From positions 1 to 64,000 of the forward strand of contig SVCP01000001.1 in the NCBI GenBank assembly GCA_015058295.1: 64,000 nucleotides of DNA. The letters are read 5' to 3'. A program made the translations under genes and the position numbers. This document shows positions 44,217 through 53,301 of the stretch, piece by piece; positions within the stretch are counted from its first letter, which is position 1; each line of letters starts with the position of its first letter. The stretch comes from Anaerofustis stercorihominis (GTDB lineage Bacteria > Bacillota > Clostridia > Eubacteriales > Anaerofustaceae). The notes below the pieces were generated by a model. That model was not told where the DNA came from and did not search any database. It was given only the letters and a program-made list of their open reading frames with translations.

Positions 44217-45065
44217 ATGCTTCACAATATATTTCCTCATAAATTTGATATAACTTACAGGGCTACTCCGTCGAAGAATGATGATTACGCATTTATTTTC
44301 AGGGGCGAAAGTCTTTTCTGCCGGAGAGAGAACGGGCATATCGTATTTCCTCTTATGGCGGAACTGAAGAGTATGCTCTCATTTTCCGAAGATGACATTT
44401 GTTTTATGTTCCGTATTGATGAAGCGGATTATTATGAAATCTGCGGAGTTGAAACTGACGGTGACGGGGAGTGGGAATACGTTCCGAAAAATGAGATACG
44501 GTCAATGACTCCGGACTGCAACATATTCGCTGCCGTTACAGGATTTCATCTGCATAGCTGGTATAACGATACGGTGTATTGCTCAAGATGTGGCGGAAAG
44601 CTTGTACCTTCGTCCCGTGAAAGGGCAATGAGGTGTCCCGATTGCAAGAAATCATTTTATCCGAAAATAAGTCCCTGTGTGATTGTCGGTGTTACAAATG
44701 GTGAAAAGCTCCTTCTGACTATGTATGCGGGCAGGGACACAAATTCAAAACGTTATGCACTTGTTGCCGGTTACGTTGAAGTAGGTGAGAGCCTTGAGGA
44801 TACGGTGCGTCGGGAAGTTATGGAAGAAGTGGGGCTGAAAGTGAAGAATATAAGATATTTCGCAAGCCAGCCCTGGGCATATTCGGAAACGGTTCTTATG
44901 GGATTTTTCTGCGACGTTGACGGAGATGAAAAGATAATCCTTGACGAGAATGAACTTGCCGTTGCTCGGTGGATTGAAAGGAAAGACATACCTAAGGAGT
45001 CTGCAAATTCGTCTGTAAGTCTTACGGGGACGATGATAAAGGCATTCAGGGACAGAATTGTATAA
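44217..45065 (+). CDS. nudC: NAD(+) diphosphatase (Nudix)
   Basis: 282 residues from the ATG at the right distance from GGAGGT; an upstream ATG overlaps that RBS. A weak N-terminal domain precedes a zinc ribbon CSRCGG...CPDCKK (about 123-148) and then the Nudix box GYVEVGESLEDTVRREVMEEVGL (about 187-209). The SQPWAYSETVLMGFFC segment (SQPWPFPxS-like) is the NudC signature. NudC hydrolyses NADH to NMNH and AMP and removes NAD caps from RNA. Single gene with terminator. Confidence 0.93.
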   Translation: MLHNIFPHKFDITYRATPSKNDDYAFIFRGESLFCRRENGHIVFPLMAELKSMLSFSEDDICFMFRIDEADYYEICGVETDGDGEWEYVPKNEIRSMTPDCNIFAAVTGFHLHSWYNDTVYCSRCGGKLVPSSRERAMRCPDCKKSFYPKISPCVIVGVTNGEKLLLTMYAGRDTNSKRYALVAGYVEVGESLEDTVRREVMEEVGLKVKNIRYFASQPWAYSETVLMGFFCDVDGDEKIILDENELAVARWIERKDIPKESANSSVSLTGTMIKAFRDRIV

Positions 45066-45086
45066 TGTTTCGGAGATAAATTTAAA

Positions 45087-45127
45087 AAGTCACTTTGCTT
45101 TATTATGTGAAGCGACTTTTTTTGTTT
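45087..45127 (+). terminator. Terminator of nudC
   Basis: AAAGTCACTT paired with AAGCGACTTT (one mismatch), followed by a T-run. Confidence 0.75.
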
Positions 45128-45252
45128 GTTTTGCAGTGAATAATTAAGTGTTTATAGATATCTTATTTATCAGATAACGTAATCTTTATTTGTAACTTGT
45201 TTTTCTTGACTTTTTCGGGTGAAAGTAGTAATCTTTCACATGGAGGCATTTT

Positions 45253-46641
45253 ATGTTAGAAGTAATCAAAACAATAAACACACATGTAAACAACTTTGTA
45301 TGGGGTGTACCGGCGATGGTATGTATCCTCGGGGTAGGATTGTATCTCGGCATTAAAACAGGATTTGTTCAGTTCCGTAAATTCGGTCATTCCATGAAGA
45401 ATACTATCGGAAAGATCTTCAAAAAAGATGAAGCTCAGGAAGGTTCGATCACACCTTTCCAGGCTGTATGTACAGCTCTTTCCGCAACCATCGGTACAGG
45501 AAACATCGCAGGCGTTGCAGGTGCTATCGCAGTAGGCGGCCCCGGCGCTGTATTCTGGATGTGGGTATCGGCTCTTCTGGGAATGGGTACAAAATTCGCG
45601 GAAGTTGTCCTTGCGGTTAACTTCAGAGAAAAGAACAAAGACGGCGAATATGTAGGCGGACCGATGTACTACATCAAAAACGGTCTCGGCAAAAGCTTCA
45701 TGTGGCTCGCATATCTCTATGCTGCATTCGGTGTATGCGCTGTATTCGGTACAGGTAACGCAACTCAGGTAAATACTATCGTTCAGGCTATCGACACAGC
45801 TCTTATTAACTACGGACTTATGGATGCCGGCAGCACAAAGATCGTAAATGCGATTATCGGTGTTTCTATGGCGATCATCGTTGCTCTTATTCTCATCGGC
45901 GGTATCAAGAGAATCGGTAAAGTATCCGAAAAACTCGTTCCGTTTATGGCATTTATGTATGTAGTTCTTGCTTTGGGTCTCATCGGCATGAAAATAAGTG
46001 CAGTTCCCGCAGTATTTGCAAGCATTTTCCAGGGTGCATTCAATCCGAAAGCTGTAACAGGCGGCGTTGTCGGAAGCATGTATCTGAGTATGACAAAGGG
46101 TGTATCACGCGGTATCTTCTCAAACGAAGCAGGTATCGGTACAGGTTCCATCGCTCATGCATGTGCTGACACAGATAATCCGGTAAAACAGGGTCTCTTC
46201 GGTATTTTCGAAGTGTTCATGGATACTATCGTTGTATGTACCATGACAGCTCTCGTTGTCCTTCTCAGCGGAGTGCCCATTACATATGGTCAGGCCGCAG
46301 GTGCTGAGCTGACGATCGCAGGCTTTACATCAGTATACGGAAACTGGGTATCTATCTTCACGGCGATTGCAATGTGCTGCTTCGCATTCTCTACAATTAT
46401 CGGATGGGGACTTTACGGTGCAAGATGTGCGGAATTCCTGTTTGGGGAAAAGGTTATAAGAGGATTCCAGGTTCTTTACTCACTTACAGCTATCCTCGGT
46501 GCTACAGTAAGCCTTGATCTTATCTGGGGTATTGCAGATACATTTAACGGACTTATGTCTATCCCCAACCTTATCGGTGTATTCCTGCTTACACCTGTTG
46601 TTGTAAAGCTTATGAAAGAATATTTTGAAAAACAGAAATAA
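45253..46641 (+). CDS. Sodium:alanine symporter family protein (AGCS)
   Basis: 462 residues, about ten transmembrane helices. Family marks: CTALSATIGTGNIAGVAGAIAVGGPGAVFWMWV (Na and substrate site), MGTKFAEVVLAVNFREK, GGPMYYIKNGLG, and SNEAGIGTGSIAHACADTDNPVKQGLFG. AGCS carriers take up alanine or glycine with sodium (AlsT type). Glycine uptake would suit an organism with corrinoid/one-carbon metabolism, but that is an inference. Strong codon bias. GGAGG RBS, single gene with terminator. Confidence 0.95.
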   Translation: MLEVIKTINTHVNNFVWGVPAMVCILGVGLYLGIKTGFVQFRKFGHSMKNTIGKIFKKDEAQEGSITPFQAVCTALSATIGTGNIAGVAGAIAVGGPGAVFWMWVSALLGMGTKFAEVVLAVNFREKNKDGEYVGGPMYYIKNGLGKSFMWLAYLYAAFGVCAVFGTGNATQVNTIVQAIDTALINYGLMDAGSTKIVNAIIGVSMAIIVALILIGGIKRIGKVSEKLVPFMAFMYVVLALGLIGMKISAVPAVFASIFQGAFNPKAVTGGVVGSMYLSMTKGVSRGIFSNEAGIGTGSIAHACADTDNPVKQGLFGIFEVFMDTIVVCTMTALVVLLSGVPITYGQAAGAELTIAGFTSVYGNWVSIFTAIAMCCFAFSTIIGWGLYGARCAEFLFGEKVIRGFQVLYSLTAILGATVSLDLIWGIADTFNGLMSIPNLIGVFLLTPVVVKLMKEYFEKQK

Positions 46642-46658
46642 AATAATTATATAATATT

Positions 46659-46690
46659 TCCGGAAGATGGCAGGTCTTCCGGATTTTTTA
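46659..46690 (+). terminator. Terminator after AGCS gene
   Basis: Perfect arms TCCGGAAGA / TCTTCCGGA, 7-base loop, six T. Confidence 0.93.
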
Positions 46691-46695
46691 CTTTA

Positions 46696-46724
46696 TTGTG
46701 CTGTAAATTTATTTGTGTTATAAT
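46696..46724 (+). promoter_or_regulatory. Promoter of flavodoxin-like gene
   Basis: TTGTGC at 46696-46701, 17 bases, TATAAT at 46719-46724. Confidence 0.65.
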
Positions 46725-46766
46725 TTAATTGAAAATAATAATGCATAAAATCAAAAGGAGAAGATA

Positions 46767-47282
46767 ATGAAAATTGCAATTTTAAACGGAAGCCCGAGAG
46801 AAAACGGAAACACATCGGCTCTTTGCAAGGCATTTGCGGATGGGGTAAAAGAAAACGGACATTTTGTGCAAATCCTGAATATCGGAAAAATGAACATCGC
46901 AGGTTGTAAGGACTGCAAATACTGCAAAGGTGAAAACAAAGGAGTATGTGTACAGAATGATGATATGCAGAAAGTGTACCCGCTTCTTGCTGAAGCTGAT
47001 ATGGTTGTGTTTGCAAGCCCTGTCTATTACTGGGGATTCACGGGACAGATGCAGTCAGCTATAACAAGATTCTATCCGTTTCCAAAGCTGTCTGCAAAAA
47101 AATACGCACTTATCCTCAGCTCCGGCAGTGAAAATGTTGTCAACGGGATAATCTATCAGTATACATCAATGGTGAATTATTTCGGCGGTGAAAATCTCGG
47201 TGTGAAAAAATTCTTCGGCGGAGATCAGAAAAGCGCAAAGAACCTTGAAGAAATGAAAGAATTCGGAAAGAATATAAAATAA
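46767..47282 (+). CDS. Flavodoxin-family (NADPH-dependent FMN reductase-like) protein
   Basis: 171 residues, AAAGGAGAAG RBS. The FMN phosphate loop is ILNGSPRENGNTSAL at the N terminus, and MVVFASPVYYWGFTGQMQSAITRFY is the typical isoalloxazine loop. A cysteine cluster GCKDCKYCKGENKGVC (about 47-62), as in iron-sulfur flavoproteins (Isf), could hold a [4Fe-4S] cluster. Likely an electron-transfer or quinone/nitro reductase of anaerobes. The next gene follows after 23 bases. Confidence 0.88.
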   Translation: MKIAILNGSPRENGNTSALCKAFADGVKENGHFVQILNIGKMNIAGCKDCKYCKGENKGVCVQNDDMQKVYPLLAEADMVVFASPVYYWGFTGQMQSAITRFYPFPKLSAKKYALILSSGSENVVNGIIYQYTSMVNYFGGENLGVKKFFGGDQKSAKNLEEMKEFGKNIK

Positions 47283-47305
47283 ATCTGTTATACGGGAGAA
47301 AGATC

Positions 47306-48013
47306 ATGAACACAATCCAGGAAAGTATCTACTCACTTCATATGGCAGGTAATGTGGCGAGAGACAAAGCTCAGTACAATTACGAAGTAGGTATGCGTCT
47401 TTTTAACAGAGAACTCGGTGATGCAGGCGAGGCTTATGCATATGAGTTTCTCAAAAAAGCTGCGGAAATGGGACATGTTCAGGCGATGTATGAGCTTGGA
47501 ATGTGCTATCGATGGGGCGATGGAGGCGTGTATGCAGAACCTGAAAAAGCGATGGAGTGGTTCAGGAAAGCTGCAGAGCAAGGGCATGAAGATTCTGTGA
47601 ACCTTGTGGAAAAATTTGACAGTCCTGCAGGACTGAATATTCTTATGATGTCTGCTATGCACGGTATCAACGGAGAAGGCAGTAACTGGTTCAAAGTGAA
47701 ACATGCTGTTGACTTTTATTATTCAGAAGCAAACAACGGAAATGCGGAATGTCAGTATGAGCTTGCAAGGCAAAAGGCGGACCCTTCTCACTATGGACCG
47801 TTCAAATATGATATTGAGGAAGCTGTGTACTGGTATACTCAGGCAGGAAATAACGGCGTGATAGACGCTATGTTTAACCTTGCTTACATCTATCTTAAAG
47901 GAGCTCCGGATCTTTCTCCGGATAAAAAGAAGGCCAGAGAATGGTTTGAAAAAGCTGCTCAGGCAGGAGACGAAGAGGCTATGCAGATACTTCAGAAGCA
48001 GGATCTCTGGTAG
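47306..48013 (+). CDS. Sel1-like repeat protein
   Basis: 235 residues with GGGAGAAAG RBS. Contains at least four Sel1/TPR-like helical repeats: YEFLKKAAEMGHVQAMYELGMCY, AMEWFRKAAEQGHEDS, AVYWYTQAGNNGVIDAMFNLAYIYLKG and AREWFEKAAQAGDEEAM. Such solenoids bind partner proteins. No signal peptide, so cytoplasmic. Partner unknown; probably cotranscribed with the flavodoxin-like gene. Confidence 0.88.
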   Translation: MNTIQESIYSLHMAGNVARDKAQYNYEVGMRLFNRELGDAGEAYAYEFLKKAAEMGHVQAMYELGMCYRWGDGGVYAEPEKAMEWFRKAAEQGHEDSVNLVEKFDSPAGLNILMMSAMHGINGEGSNWFKVKHAVDFYYSEANNGNAECQYELARQKADPSHYGPFKYDIEEAVYWYTQAGNNGVIDAMFNLAYIYLKGAPDLSPDKKKAREWFEKAAQAGDEEAMQILQKQDLW

Positions 48014-48143
48014 GAAATGTATGATTTTGTCATAAAAATGAGAAATGTGAATATTATGTGAATAAAAGGTGTGTGTTGTATGAATGTAAGGTGTATATAA
48101 GCTGAATATTCTGAATGTTTGAAATGTTTTTTCCTTGTATGTG

Positions 48144-48172
48144 TTGACATGACTAAACCGCGGTGCTAAAAT
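48144..48172 (+). promoter_or_regulatory. Promoter of the phenylacetate-CoA ligase operon
   Basis: TTGACA at 48144-48149, 17 bases, TAAAAT at 48167-48172. The palindrome ACCGCGGT (48157-48164) lies inside the spacer and could be an operator half of a regulator site. Confidence 0.8.
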
Positions 48173-48238
48173 ACGGATATCAATTCCGGACGGACAGAAT
48201 TAATGATTAACACACACTGAACAAGGAGAAATATATAA

Positions 48239-49543
48239 ATGGAAAAACGCTACTATCAACCAGAAATTGAAACTGCAAGCCACGAACAGATCAAACAGTG
48301 GCAGAATGAACGCCTCGTAAAACAGGTAAAACATGTATGGGATAATGTGCCTTACTACCGTAAGAAAATGGAAGAAAAAGGACTTACACCGGATGATATC
48401 AAGGGCAGAGATGACCTTCACAAACTTCCGTTCATCACAAAAGCTGACCTTCGCGAAGCTTACCCTTACGGACTTATGGGTAAACCCCTTAAAGACTGCG
48501 TAAGAATTCAGTCTACATCAGGCACAACAGGAAAGAGAGTAGTAGCATTTTACACACAGCACGATATCGACCTCTGGGAAGACTGCTGCGCAAGAGCTAT
48601 CATGGCTGCAGGAGGTACAGACGAAGACGTATGTCAGGTATCATATGGATACGGTCTCTTCACAGGTGGCCCGGGTCTCAACGGCGGAAGTCACAAAGTA
48701 GGATGTCTTACTATCCCTACATCTTCAGGAAACACAGAACGTCAGATTATGTTCATTCAGGACCTTCAGGCAACAATCCTCTGTTGCACACCGTCATATG
48801 CCGCATATCTCGGCGAATCAATGAAGGAAATGGGGCTTACACCTGATCAGATTCCTCTTAAGGCAGGTATTTTCGGTGCTGAAGCATGGAGTGAAGAAAT
48901 GCGTCAGGATATTCAGAACACACTCGGTATCAAGGCTTATGACATTTACGGCCTTACAGAGCTTTCAGGCCCCGGTGTTGCATTCGAATGTTCAGAACAG
49001 ACAGGTATGCACATAAACGAAGACCATTTCATCGCTGAAGTTATCGATCCTGACACAGGAGAAGTTCTTCCTGAAGGATCAACAGGGGAACTGGTATTCA
49101 CAGCCATCACTAAAGAAGCATTCCCGCTTCTCCGTTACAGAACAAGAGACATCTGCACACTCACACGCAAAGCATGCTCTTGCGGACGTACTCACATCAA
49201 GATGAGTAAACCTATGGGCAGAAGTGATGATATGCTTATTATCCGTGGTGTAAATGTGTTCCCGTCACAGATCGAAACAGTTCTTCTCAACAACGGCTAT
49301 GCTGCTAACTACCAGATCATCGTAGACAGAGTCAAGAACACAGATACTCTCGATGTTCATGTAGAAATGACACCGGCAATGTTCACAGACAACCTCGGCG
49401 AAATCGACCGTATGCAGAAAGAACTCGTTGCAGACCTTCGTTCTATGCTTGGTCTTACAGCTAAAGTTACTTTGGTTGCTCCGAAGTCAATCGTCCGCAG
49501 CGAAGGTAAAGCAGTACGTGTTATCGACAAACGTAAAATTTAA
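48239..49543 (+). CDS. paaK: Phenylacetate-CoA ligase
   Basis: 434 residues, normal PaaK length. ANL-superfamily adenylating enzyme with STSGTTGKRVV (P-loop), YGLTELSGPGVAFEC, RYRTRDIC and SDDMLIIRGVNVFPSQIE. Activates aryl-acetates (phenylacetate or indoleacetate) to CoA thioesters using ATP. In anaerobes this often handles products of indolepyruvate ferredoxin oxidoreductase, which would make acyl-CoA from aromatic amino acids; those genes are not in the window. Highly biased codons suggest strong expression. Cotranscribed with an ACT protein. Confidence 0.93.
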   Translation: MEKRYYQPEIETASHEQIKQWQNERLVKQVKHVWDNVPYYRKKMEEKGLTPDDIKGRDDLHKLPFITKADLREAYPYGLMGKPLKDCVRIQSTSGTTGKRVVAFYTQHDIDLWEDCCARAIMAAGGTDEDVCQVSYGYGLFTGGPGLNGGSHKVGCLTIPTSSGNTERQIMFIQDLQATILCCTPSYAAYLGESMKEMGLTPDQIPLKAGIFGAEAWSEEMRQDIQNTLGIKAYDIYGLTELSGPGVAFECSEQTGMHINEDHFIAEVIDPDTGEVLPEGSTGELVFTAITKEAFPLLRYRTRDICTLTRKACSCGRTHIKMSKPMGRSDDMLIIRGVNVFPSQIETVLLNNGYAANYQIIVDRVKNTDTLDVHVEMTPAMFTDNLGEIDRMQKELVADLRSMLGLTAKVTLVAPKSIVRSEGKAVRVIDKRKI

Positions 49544-49557
49544 CAGGAGATAAAAAG

Positions 49558-49992
49558 ATGAGTATTAAGCAAATATCTGTATTTTTGGAAAACAAACCGG
49601 GTTCCCTCTGCGCTATGACAGAAGTACTCGCAAAGCACAATGTTGACATGAGAGCTCTTTCCCTTGCTGAAACAAAGGATTTCGGCATTGCAAGAATTAT
49701 CGTTGACGATATTTTTGATGCGGCAGCAGTTCTTGCAGACGAAGGTTATGTTCACTCTGTAACACCTGTTCTCGGCGTATCTGTACCGGATGAGCCGGGA
49801 GGACTTCATAAAGTATTGAAGATCATCTCTGATGCAGGAATTAATGTAGAATATATGTACGCTTTCCTCGGCGGAAAAGAAGCTGAACATGCGTATATGA
49901 TTTTCCGTGTCGAAGATGATACAAAAGCAGCTGCAGCTCTCAGAACACAAGGAATTGTGACAGTAGATCAGGAAGAAATATCGAATCTTTAA
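49558..49992 (+). CDS. Tandem ACT domain protein
   Basis: 144 residues made of two ACT domains: ISVFLENKPGSLCAMTEVLAKHNVDMRAL (1-70) and LGVSVPDEPGGLHKVLKIISDAGINVEYMYAF (71-144). ACT domains bind amino acids and control enzymes. Proteins of this kind are usually encoded next to phenylacetate-CoA ligase and are thought to sense aromatic or branched-chain amino acids. 14 bases after paaK, with AACAGGAG RBS. Terminator follows. Confidence 0.9.
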   Translation: MSIKQISVFLENKPGSLCAMTEVLAKHNVDMRALSLAETKDFGIARIIVDDIFDAAAVLADEGYVHSVTPVLGVSVPDEPGGLHKVLKIISDAGINVEYMYAFLGGKEAEHAYMIFRVEDDTKAAAALRTQGIVTVDQEEISNL

Positions 49993-50007
49993 ACATTTTG
50001 TTGTAGT

Positions 50008-50037
50008 AAAGGCAGTTTATACTGCCTTTTGTTTTTT
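50008..50037 (+). terminator. Terminator of paaK-ACT operon
   Basis: Perfect arms AAAGGCAGT / ACTGCCTTT with TTAT loop, then TGTTTTTTG. Confidence 0.93.
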
Positions 50038-50138
50038 GTTTGTAACAGGTATTTGTTTGTGTCAGTTCATATGGTATAATTAATATCATGCGAGCTGCAT
50101 TATCTTTAAGCTCGGTTAACAGTATGGGAGAAATTATA

Positions 50139-50849
50139 ATGACTATTACTGCAGTTTTATTTGATCTTGACGGCACACTTCTTCCTATGGACCAGAAAGC
50201 CTTTACTATGGATTATCTCGGAAGATTGTCCAAATATATGGTTCCTTACGGATACGATGCCCGAGAGCTTGCGAAGGCTGTGTGGGACGGAACAGGTTTT
50301 ATGATCAACAATGATGGGACAAAACGCAATGACGAAGTGTTCTGGGAAAGTTTCGAAGGCAAATTTGATGGCAGGTATAAAGATGACATGGAAATATTCG
50401 ATGAGTTCTACCGTACGGATTTTCAGAATGTTAAGCACACCTGCGGATTTGATCCGAAAGCCGCTGATACAGTCCGAAAGCTGAAAAAAGACGGATTTCG
50501 TGTGATTCTTGCTACGAATCCAATATTTCCGCCTCTGGCAACTGAGAGCCGCATAAAATGGGCAGGACTTCAGCCGGAAGACTTTGAACTGTATACCACA
50601 TACGAAAATTCATATTTCTGTAAACCGAATCAGGGTTATTATAAAGAGATTCTTGATAAATGTAATCTGAAGGCCGAAGAATGTATTATGGTGGGAAATG
50701 ATGTGTCCGATGATATGTCTGCGGTAAAACTCGGGATGAAAGTGTTTCTTCTTACAAAATATCTTATCAACAGATACGACGAAGATATTTCCGTATATCC
50801 AAACGGAGATTTTGATGATCTTATGAAGTATATATATGAAAACAAATAA
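50139..50849 (+). CDS. HAD superfamily hydrolase
   Basis: 236 residues from the ATG with GGGAG; the longer frame has no RBS. HAD motif I DLDGTLLPMD (nucleophile Asp), motif II ATNP, motif III region with Lys (FCKPNQGYY) and motif IV GNDVSDDMSAVKLGM. A C1 helical cap lies between about 20 and 110. Phosphatase of unknown substrate. Convergent with hcp. Confidence 0.9.
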   Translation: MTITAVLFDLDGTLLPMDQKAFTMDYLGRLSKYMVPYGYDARELAKAVWDGTGFMINNDGTKRNDEVFWESFEGKFDGRYKDDMEIFDEFYRTDFQNVKHTCGFDPKAADTVRKLKKDGFRVILATNPIFPPLATESRIKWAGLQPEDFELYTTYENSYFCKPNQGYYKEILDKCNLKAEECIMVGNDVSDDMSAVKLGMKVFLLTKYLINRYDEDISVYPNGDFDDLMKYIYENK

Positions 50850-50877
50850 AAAAAGGCGAACACAGTTCGCCTTTTTA
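50848..50877. terminator. Bidirectional terminator
   Basis: Ten-base arms AAAAGGCGAA / TTCGCCTTTT, 5-base loop, shared by the HAD gene and hcp. Confidence 0.93.
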
Positions 50878-50888
50878 AGTATGCTCAA

Positions 50889-52484
50889 TTACTGAGCGAG
50901 GAGTTTTTTCATATCTTCTTCCACTGTTGAGATCGGTGCGATGTTGAATTTTTCAACGAGGAAGTTGAGTACGTTGGGGGATACGAATGCCGGAAGTGAC
51001 GGTCCGAGGAGGATGTCTTTGATTCCGAGGTAGAGCAGTGTGAGAAGGATACATACTGCTTTCTGTTCGTACCAGCTGAGTACCATTGAGAGCGGAAGGT
51101 CATTTACTCCGCATCCGAATGCTTCTGCGAGAGCTACAGCGATCTTGATTGCGCCGTAAGCATCGTTGCACTGTCCGATATCGAGGATTCTGGGGATTCC
51201 GCCGATGTTTCCGAGGTCAAGGTCGTTGAAGCGGTATTTGCCGCAAGCGAGTGTGAGAACGATCGTGTCTTCCGGTGTAGCCTGTACGAAGTCTCTGTAG
51301 TAGCTTCTGTCTGTTCTTGAGCCGTCGCATCCGCCTACAAGGAAGAAGTGTTTAACTGCGCCTGCTTTAACTGCATTGATAACTGTATCAGCGATTCCGA
51401 GTACTGCAGAATGTGAGAAGCCTGTCATCACTTTGTTTCCACCATTCATACCTGTGAAGTTCTGATCTTCAGCATATCCGCCAAGTTCGAGAGCTTTTTG
51501 AATAACCGGTGTGAAGTCTTTGTCATCTCCGATGTGTGTTACATCAGGGAATGATACGATAGATGTTGTGAATACTCTGTCTTTGTAGCTTGCTCTCGGT
51601 GGCATGAGGCAGTTTGTTGTCCAGAGAATCGGTGCCGGAAGGTTTTCAAATTCCTTCTGCTGATTCTGCCATGCTGTACCGAAGTTGCCTTTGAGATGCG
51701 GGTATTTTTTGAGTTCCGGATATGCGTGTGCCGGAAGCATTTCACCGTGTGTATAGATATTGATGCCTTTTCCTTCTGTCTGTTCGAGAAGTTTTTTGAG
51801 GTCATAGAGGTCGTGTCCTGTGATTACGATGAACGGACCTTTTTCAACTGTGAGGGATACTTCTGTCGGTACGGGATTGCCGTATGTTTCTGTATTAGCT
51901 TTGTCGAGAAGTTCCATACATTTGAGGTTTACTTCACCTACTTCGAGAACGATGGGAAGAAGCTCATCCATACCCCAGTCTTCGCCTACTGCGAAGAGAG
52001 CTTTATAAATGAAGTTGTTTACATCTTTGTCGTTGTAACCGAGAACAGCTGCGTGGTAAGCGTATGCAGCAACACCTCTTACGCCGAAGAGAATGAGTGA
52101 TTTGAGTGAGCGGATATCTTCATCTGCATTCCAGAGAAGATTCATATCATAATCTTCGCCTTTACCGCAGGGTTCTGTGCATACATTGCATGATTCTGCG
52201 ATTTTTTTCTTTGCATCATATACTTTTTCTGTAAGAGCAACGATTTCTTCATCGTTGAAGTTTACGTTTGTAAGTGTTGCAAAGAGTGCTTCCATTACGA
52301 GTTTATCAAGTTCAAGTGATTTTTCAAGTGTGTCTGTAGCTCTTGCAAGGCCGATGAGTGCACCTGTGAGTTTATCCTGTAAATTTGCAGTTTCCGCTGT
52401 TTTTCCGCATACACCTGCATTTCCGTCGCATCCTACGCAACCTTTTGTCTGTTCACACTGAAAGCAAAACATTTTCTTTTCCAT
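50889..52484 (-). CDS. hcp: Hydroxylamine reductase (hybrid-cluster protein)
   Basis: 531 residues. The N-terminal cysteine block MFCFQCEQTKGCVGC...VCG (Cys7, 10, 16, 19, 26) belongs to the proximal cluster. The hybrid Fe-S-O cluster ligands lie in GCDGSRTDRSYYRDF and TLACGKYRFND. Hcp reduces hydroxylamine and NO and protects anaerobes from nitrosative stress. It is followed upstream on the same strand by a ferredoxin partner gene and preceded by a divergent Crp/Fnr regulator, the standard Hcp unit. Confidence 0.95.
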   Translation of the reverse strand: MEKKMFCFQCEQTKGCVGCDGNAGVCGKTAETANLQDKLTGALIGLARATDTLEKSLELDKLVMEALFATLTNVNFNDEEIVALTEKVYDAKKKIAESCNVCTEPCGKGEDYDMNLLWNADEDIRSLKSLILFGVRGVAAYAYHAAVLGYNDKDVNNFIYKALFAVGEDWGMDELLPIVLEVGEVNLKCMELLDKANTETYGNPVPTEVSLTVEKGPFIVITGHDLYDLKKLLEQTEGKGINIYTHGEMLPAHAYPELKKYPHLKGNFGTAWQNQQKEFENLPAPILWTTNCLMPPRASYKDRVFTTSIVSFPDVTHIGDDKDFTPVIQKALELGGYAEDQNFTGMNGGNKVMTGFSHSAVLGIADTVINAVKAGAVKHFFLVGGCDGSRTDRSYYRDFVQATPEDTIVLTLACGKYRFNDLDLGNIGGIPRILDIGQCNDAYGAIKIAVALAEAFGCGVNDLPLSMVLSWYEQKAVCILLTLLYLGIKDILLGPSLPAFVSPNVLNFLVEKFNIAPISTVEEDMKKLLAQ

Positions 52485-52537
52485 ATTGAGTCTCCTGTTC
52501 TTATATTTATTCGCTTTTAAATTTTTTATTGTTATTT

Positions 52538-53197
52538 TTAATAGTTTACGTCGTTGATTATTGCTCCCGAGGAGGAGATTGTCACTACTCTGAGGGGAAG
52601 TTCTTTTCCGGCGTTGTCAAGCGCCTTCTTTACTGTGTTTTCCATGCCTCCGCAACAGGGAACCTGCATTCTTGTTACGGTGACTGAAGTGATATTGTTT
52701 GCTCTGAAGATATTCGTGAGCTTTTCTGTATAATCCGTATCATCAAGCTTTGTGCACCCGATGAGCGTTACCTTATCCTTCATGAAATCATTGTGAAAGT
52801 TGCCGTATGCGAACGCTGTGCAGTCTGCAGCGATGAGAAGTTCACTGTCTTTAAGAAAATAAGCTTCCTCAGAGACGAGCTTTATCTGAACCGGGAAGTT
52901 TGTCAGCTTTGACGTTACTTTTACGTTTTCTTCCGTTTCCGATTTCTTTGTATGAGCTTTTTTCTTCATATTTTCTTTTACGGCCTCTTCGTCGTAAGCG
53001 AGGGCTTCTCTTTCCTCGAAGGATATTGCATCCATCGGGCAGGCCGGTAGGCAATCGCCAAGACCATCGCAGTAGTCGTCTCTGAGTAGTACTGCCTTAC
53101 CTTCTTCGAGACCGATTGCTCCTTCGTGGCAGGCATCCACACACAACCCGCAACCATTGCATTTGTTTTTATCTATTGTAATGATTTTTCTTATCAT
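52538..53197 (-). CDS. Ferredoxin-type 4Fe-4S protein (Hcp partner)
   Basis: 219 residues. Two [4Fe-4S] motifs near the N terminus: CNGCGLCVDACHEGAI (14-29) and CDGLGDCLPACPMDAI. A lysine-rich linker (about 78-95) follows, then a C-terminal about 120-residue domain with AADCTAFAYGN and VPCCGGMEN, which may hold another metal. Electron donor to Hcp is the natural reading; genes of this type regularly accompany hcp in Clostridia. First gene of the hcp operon (53 bases to hcp). Confidence 0.9.
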   Translation of the reverse strand: MIRKIITIDKNKCNGCGLCVDACHEGAIGLEEGKAVLLRDDYCDGLGDCLPACPMDAISFEEREALAYDEEAVKENMKKKAHTKKSETEENVKVTSKLTNFPVQIKLVSEEAYFLKDSELLIAADCTAFAYGNFHNDFMKDKVTLIGCTKLDDTDYTEKLTNIFRANNITSVTVTRMQVPCCGGMENTVKKALDNAGKELPLRVVTISSSGAIINDVNY

Positions 53198-53225
53198 TTT
53201 ATTTACCTCCGTTTTTATTTTGAGG

Positions 53226-53289
53226 TTTCTTTTCTTTTGTGATTAGAGTATAATATATTACAGGCTGTAAGTCTGTTGGAAATCCAACA
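53226..53289 (+). promoter_or_regulatory. Divergent hcp / Crp-Fnr regulatory region with two palindromes
   Basis: A -10 TATAAT lies at 53249-53254 with a weak -35 (TTTCTT, 53226-53231). Just after the expected start are two palindromes: TTACAGGCTGTAA (53258-53270, perfect around the central G) and arms TGTTGG / CCAACA around AAAT (53274-53289), directly before AAGGAGAG. They suit binding of a dimeric regulator such as the Crp/Fnr protein encoded here. Which gene they control is an inference. Confidence 0.6.
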
Positions 53290-53301
53290 AAGGAGAGTTT
53301 T

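Noticed and set aside
45206-45234. Promoter TTGACT-N17-TAATCT before the AGCS gene
   Set aside because: It would start transcription at or within the RBS (45241-45246), leaving almost no leader; the true promoter is not clear.
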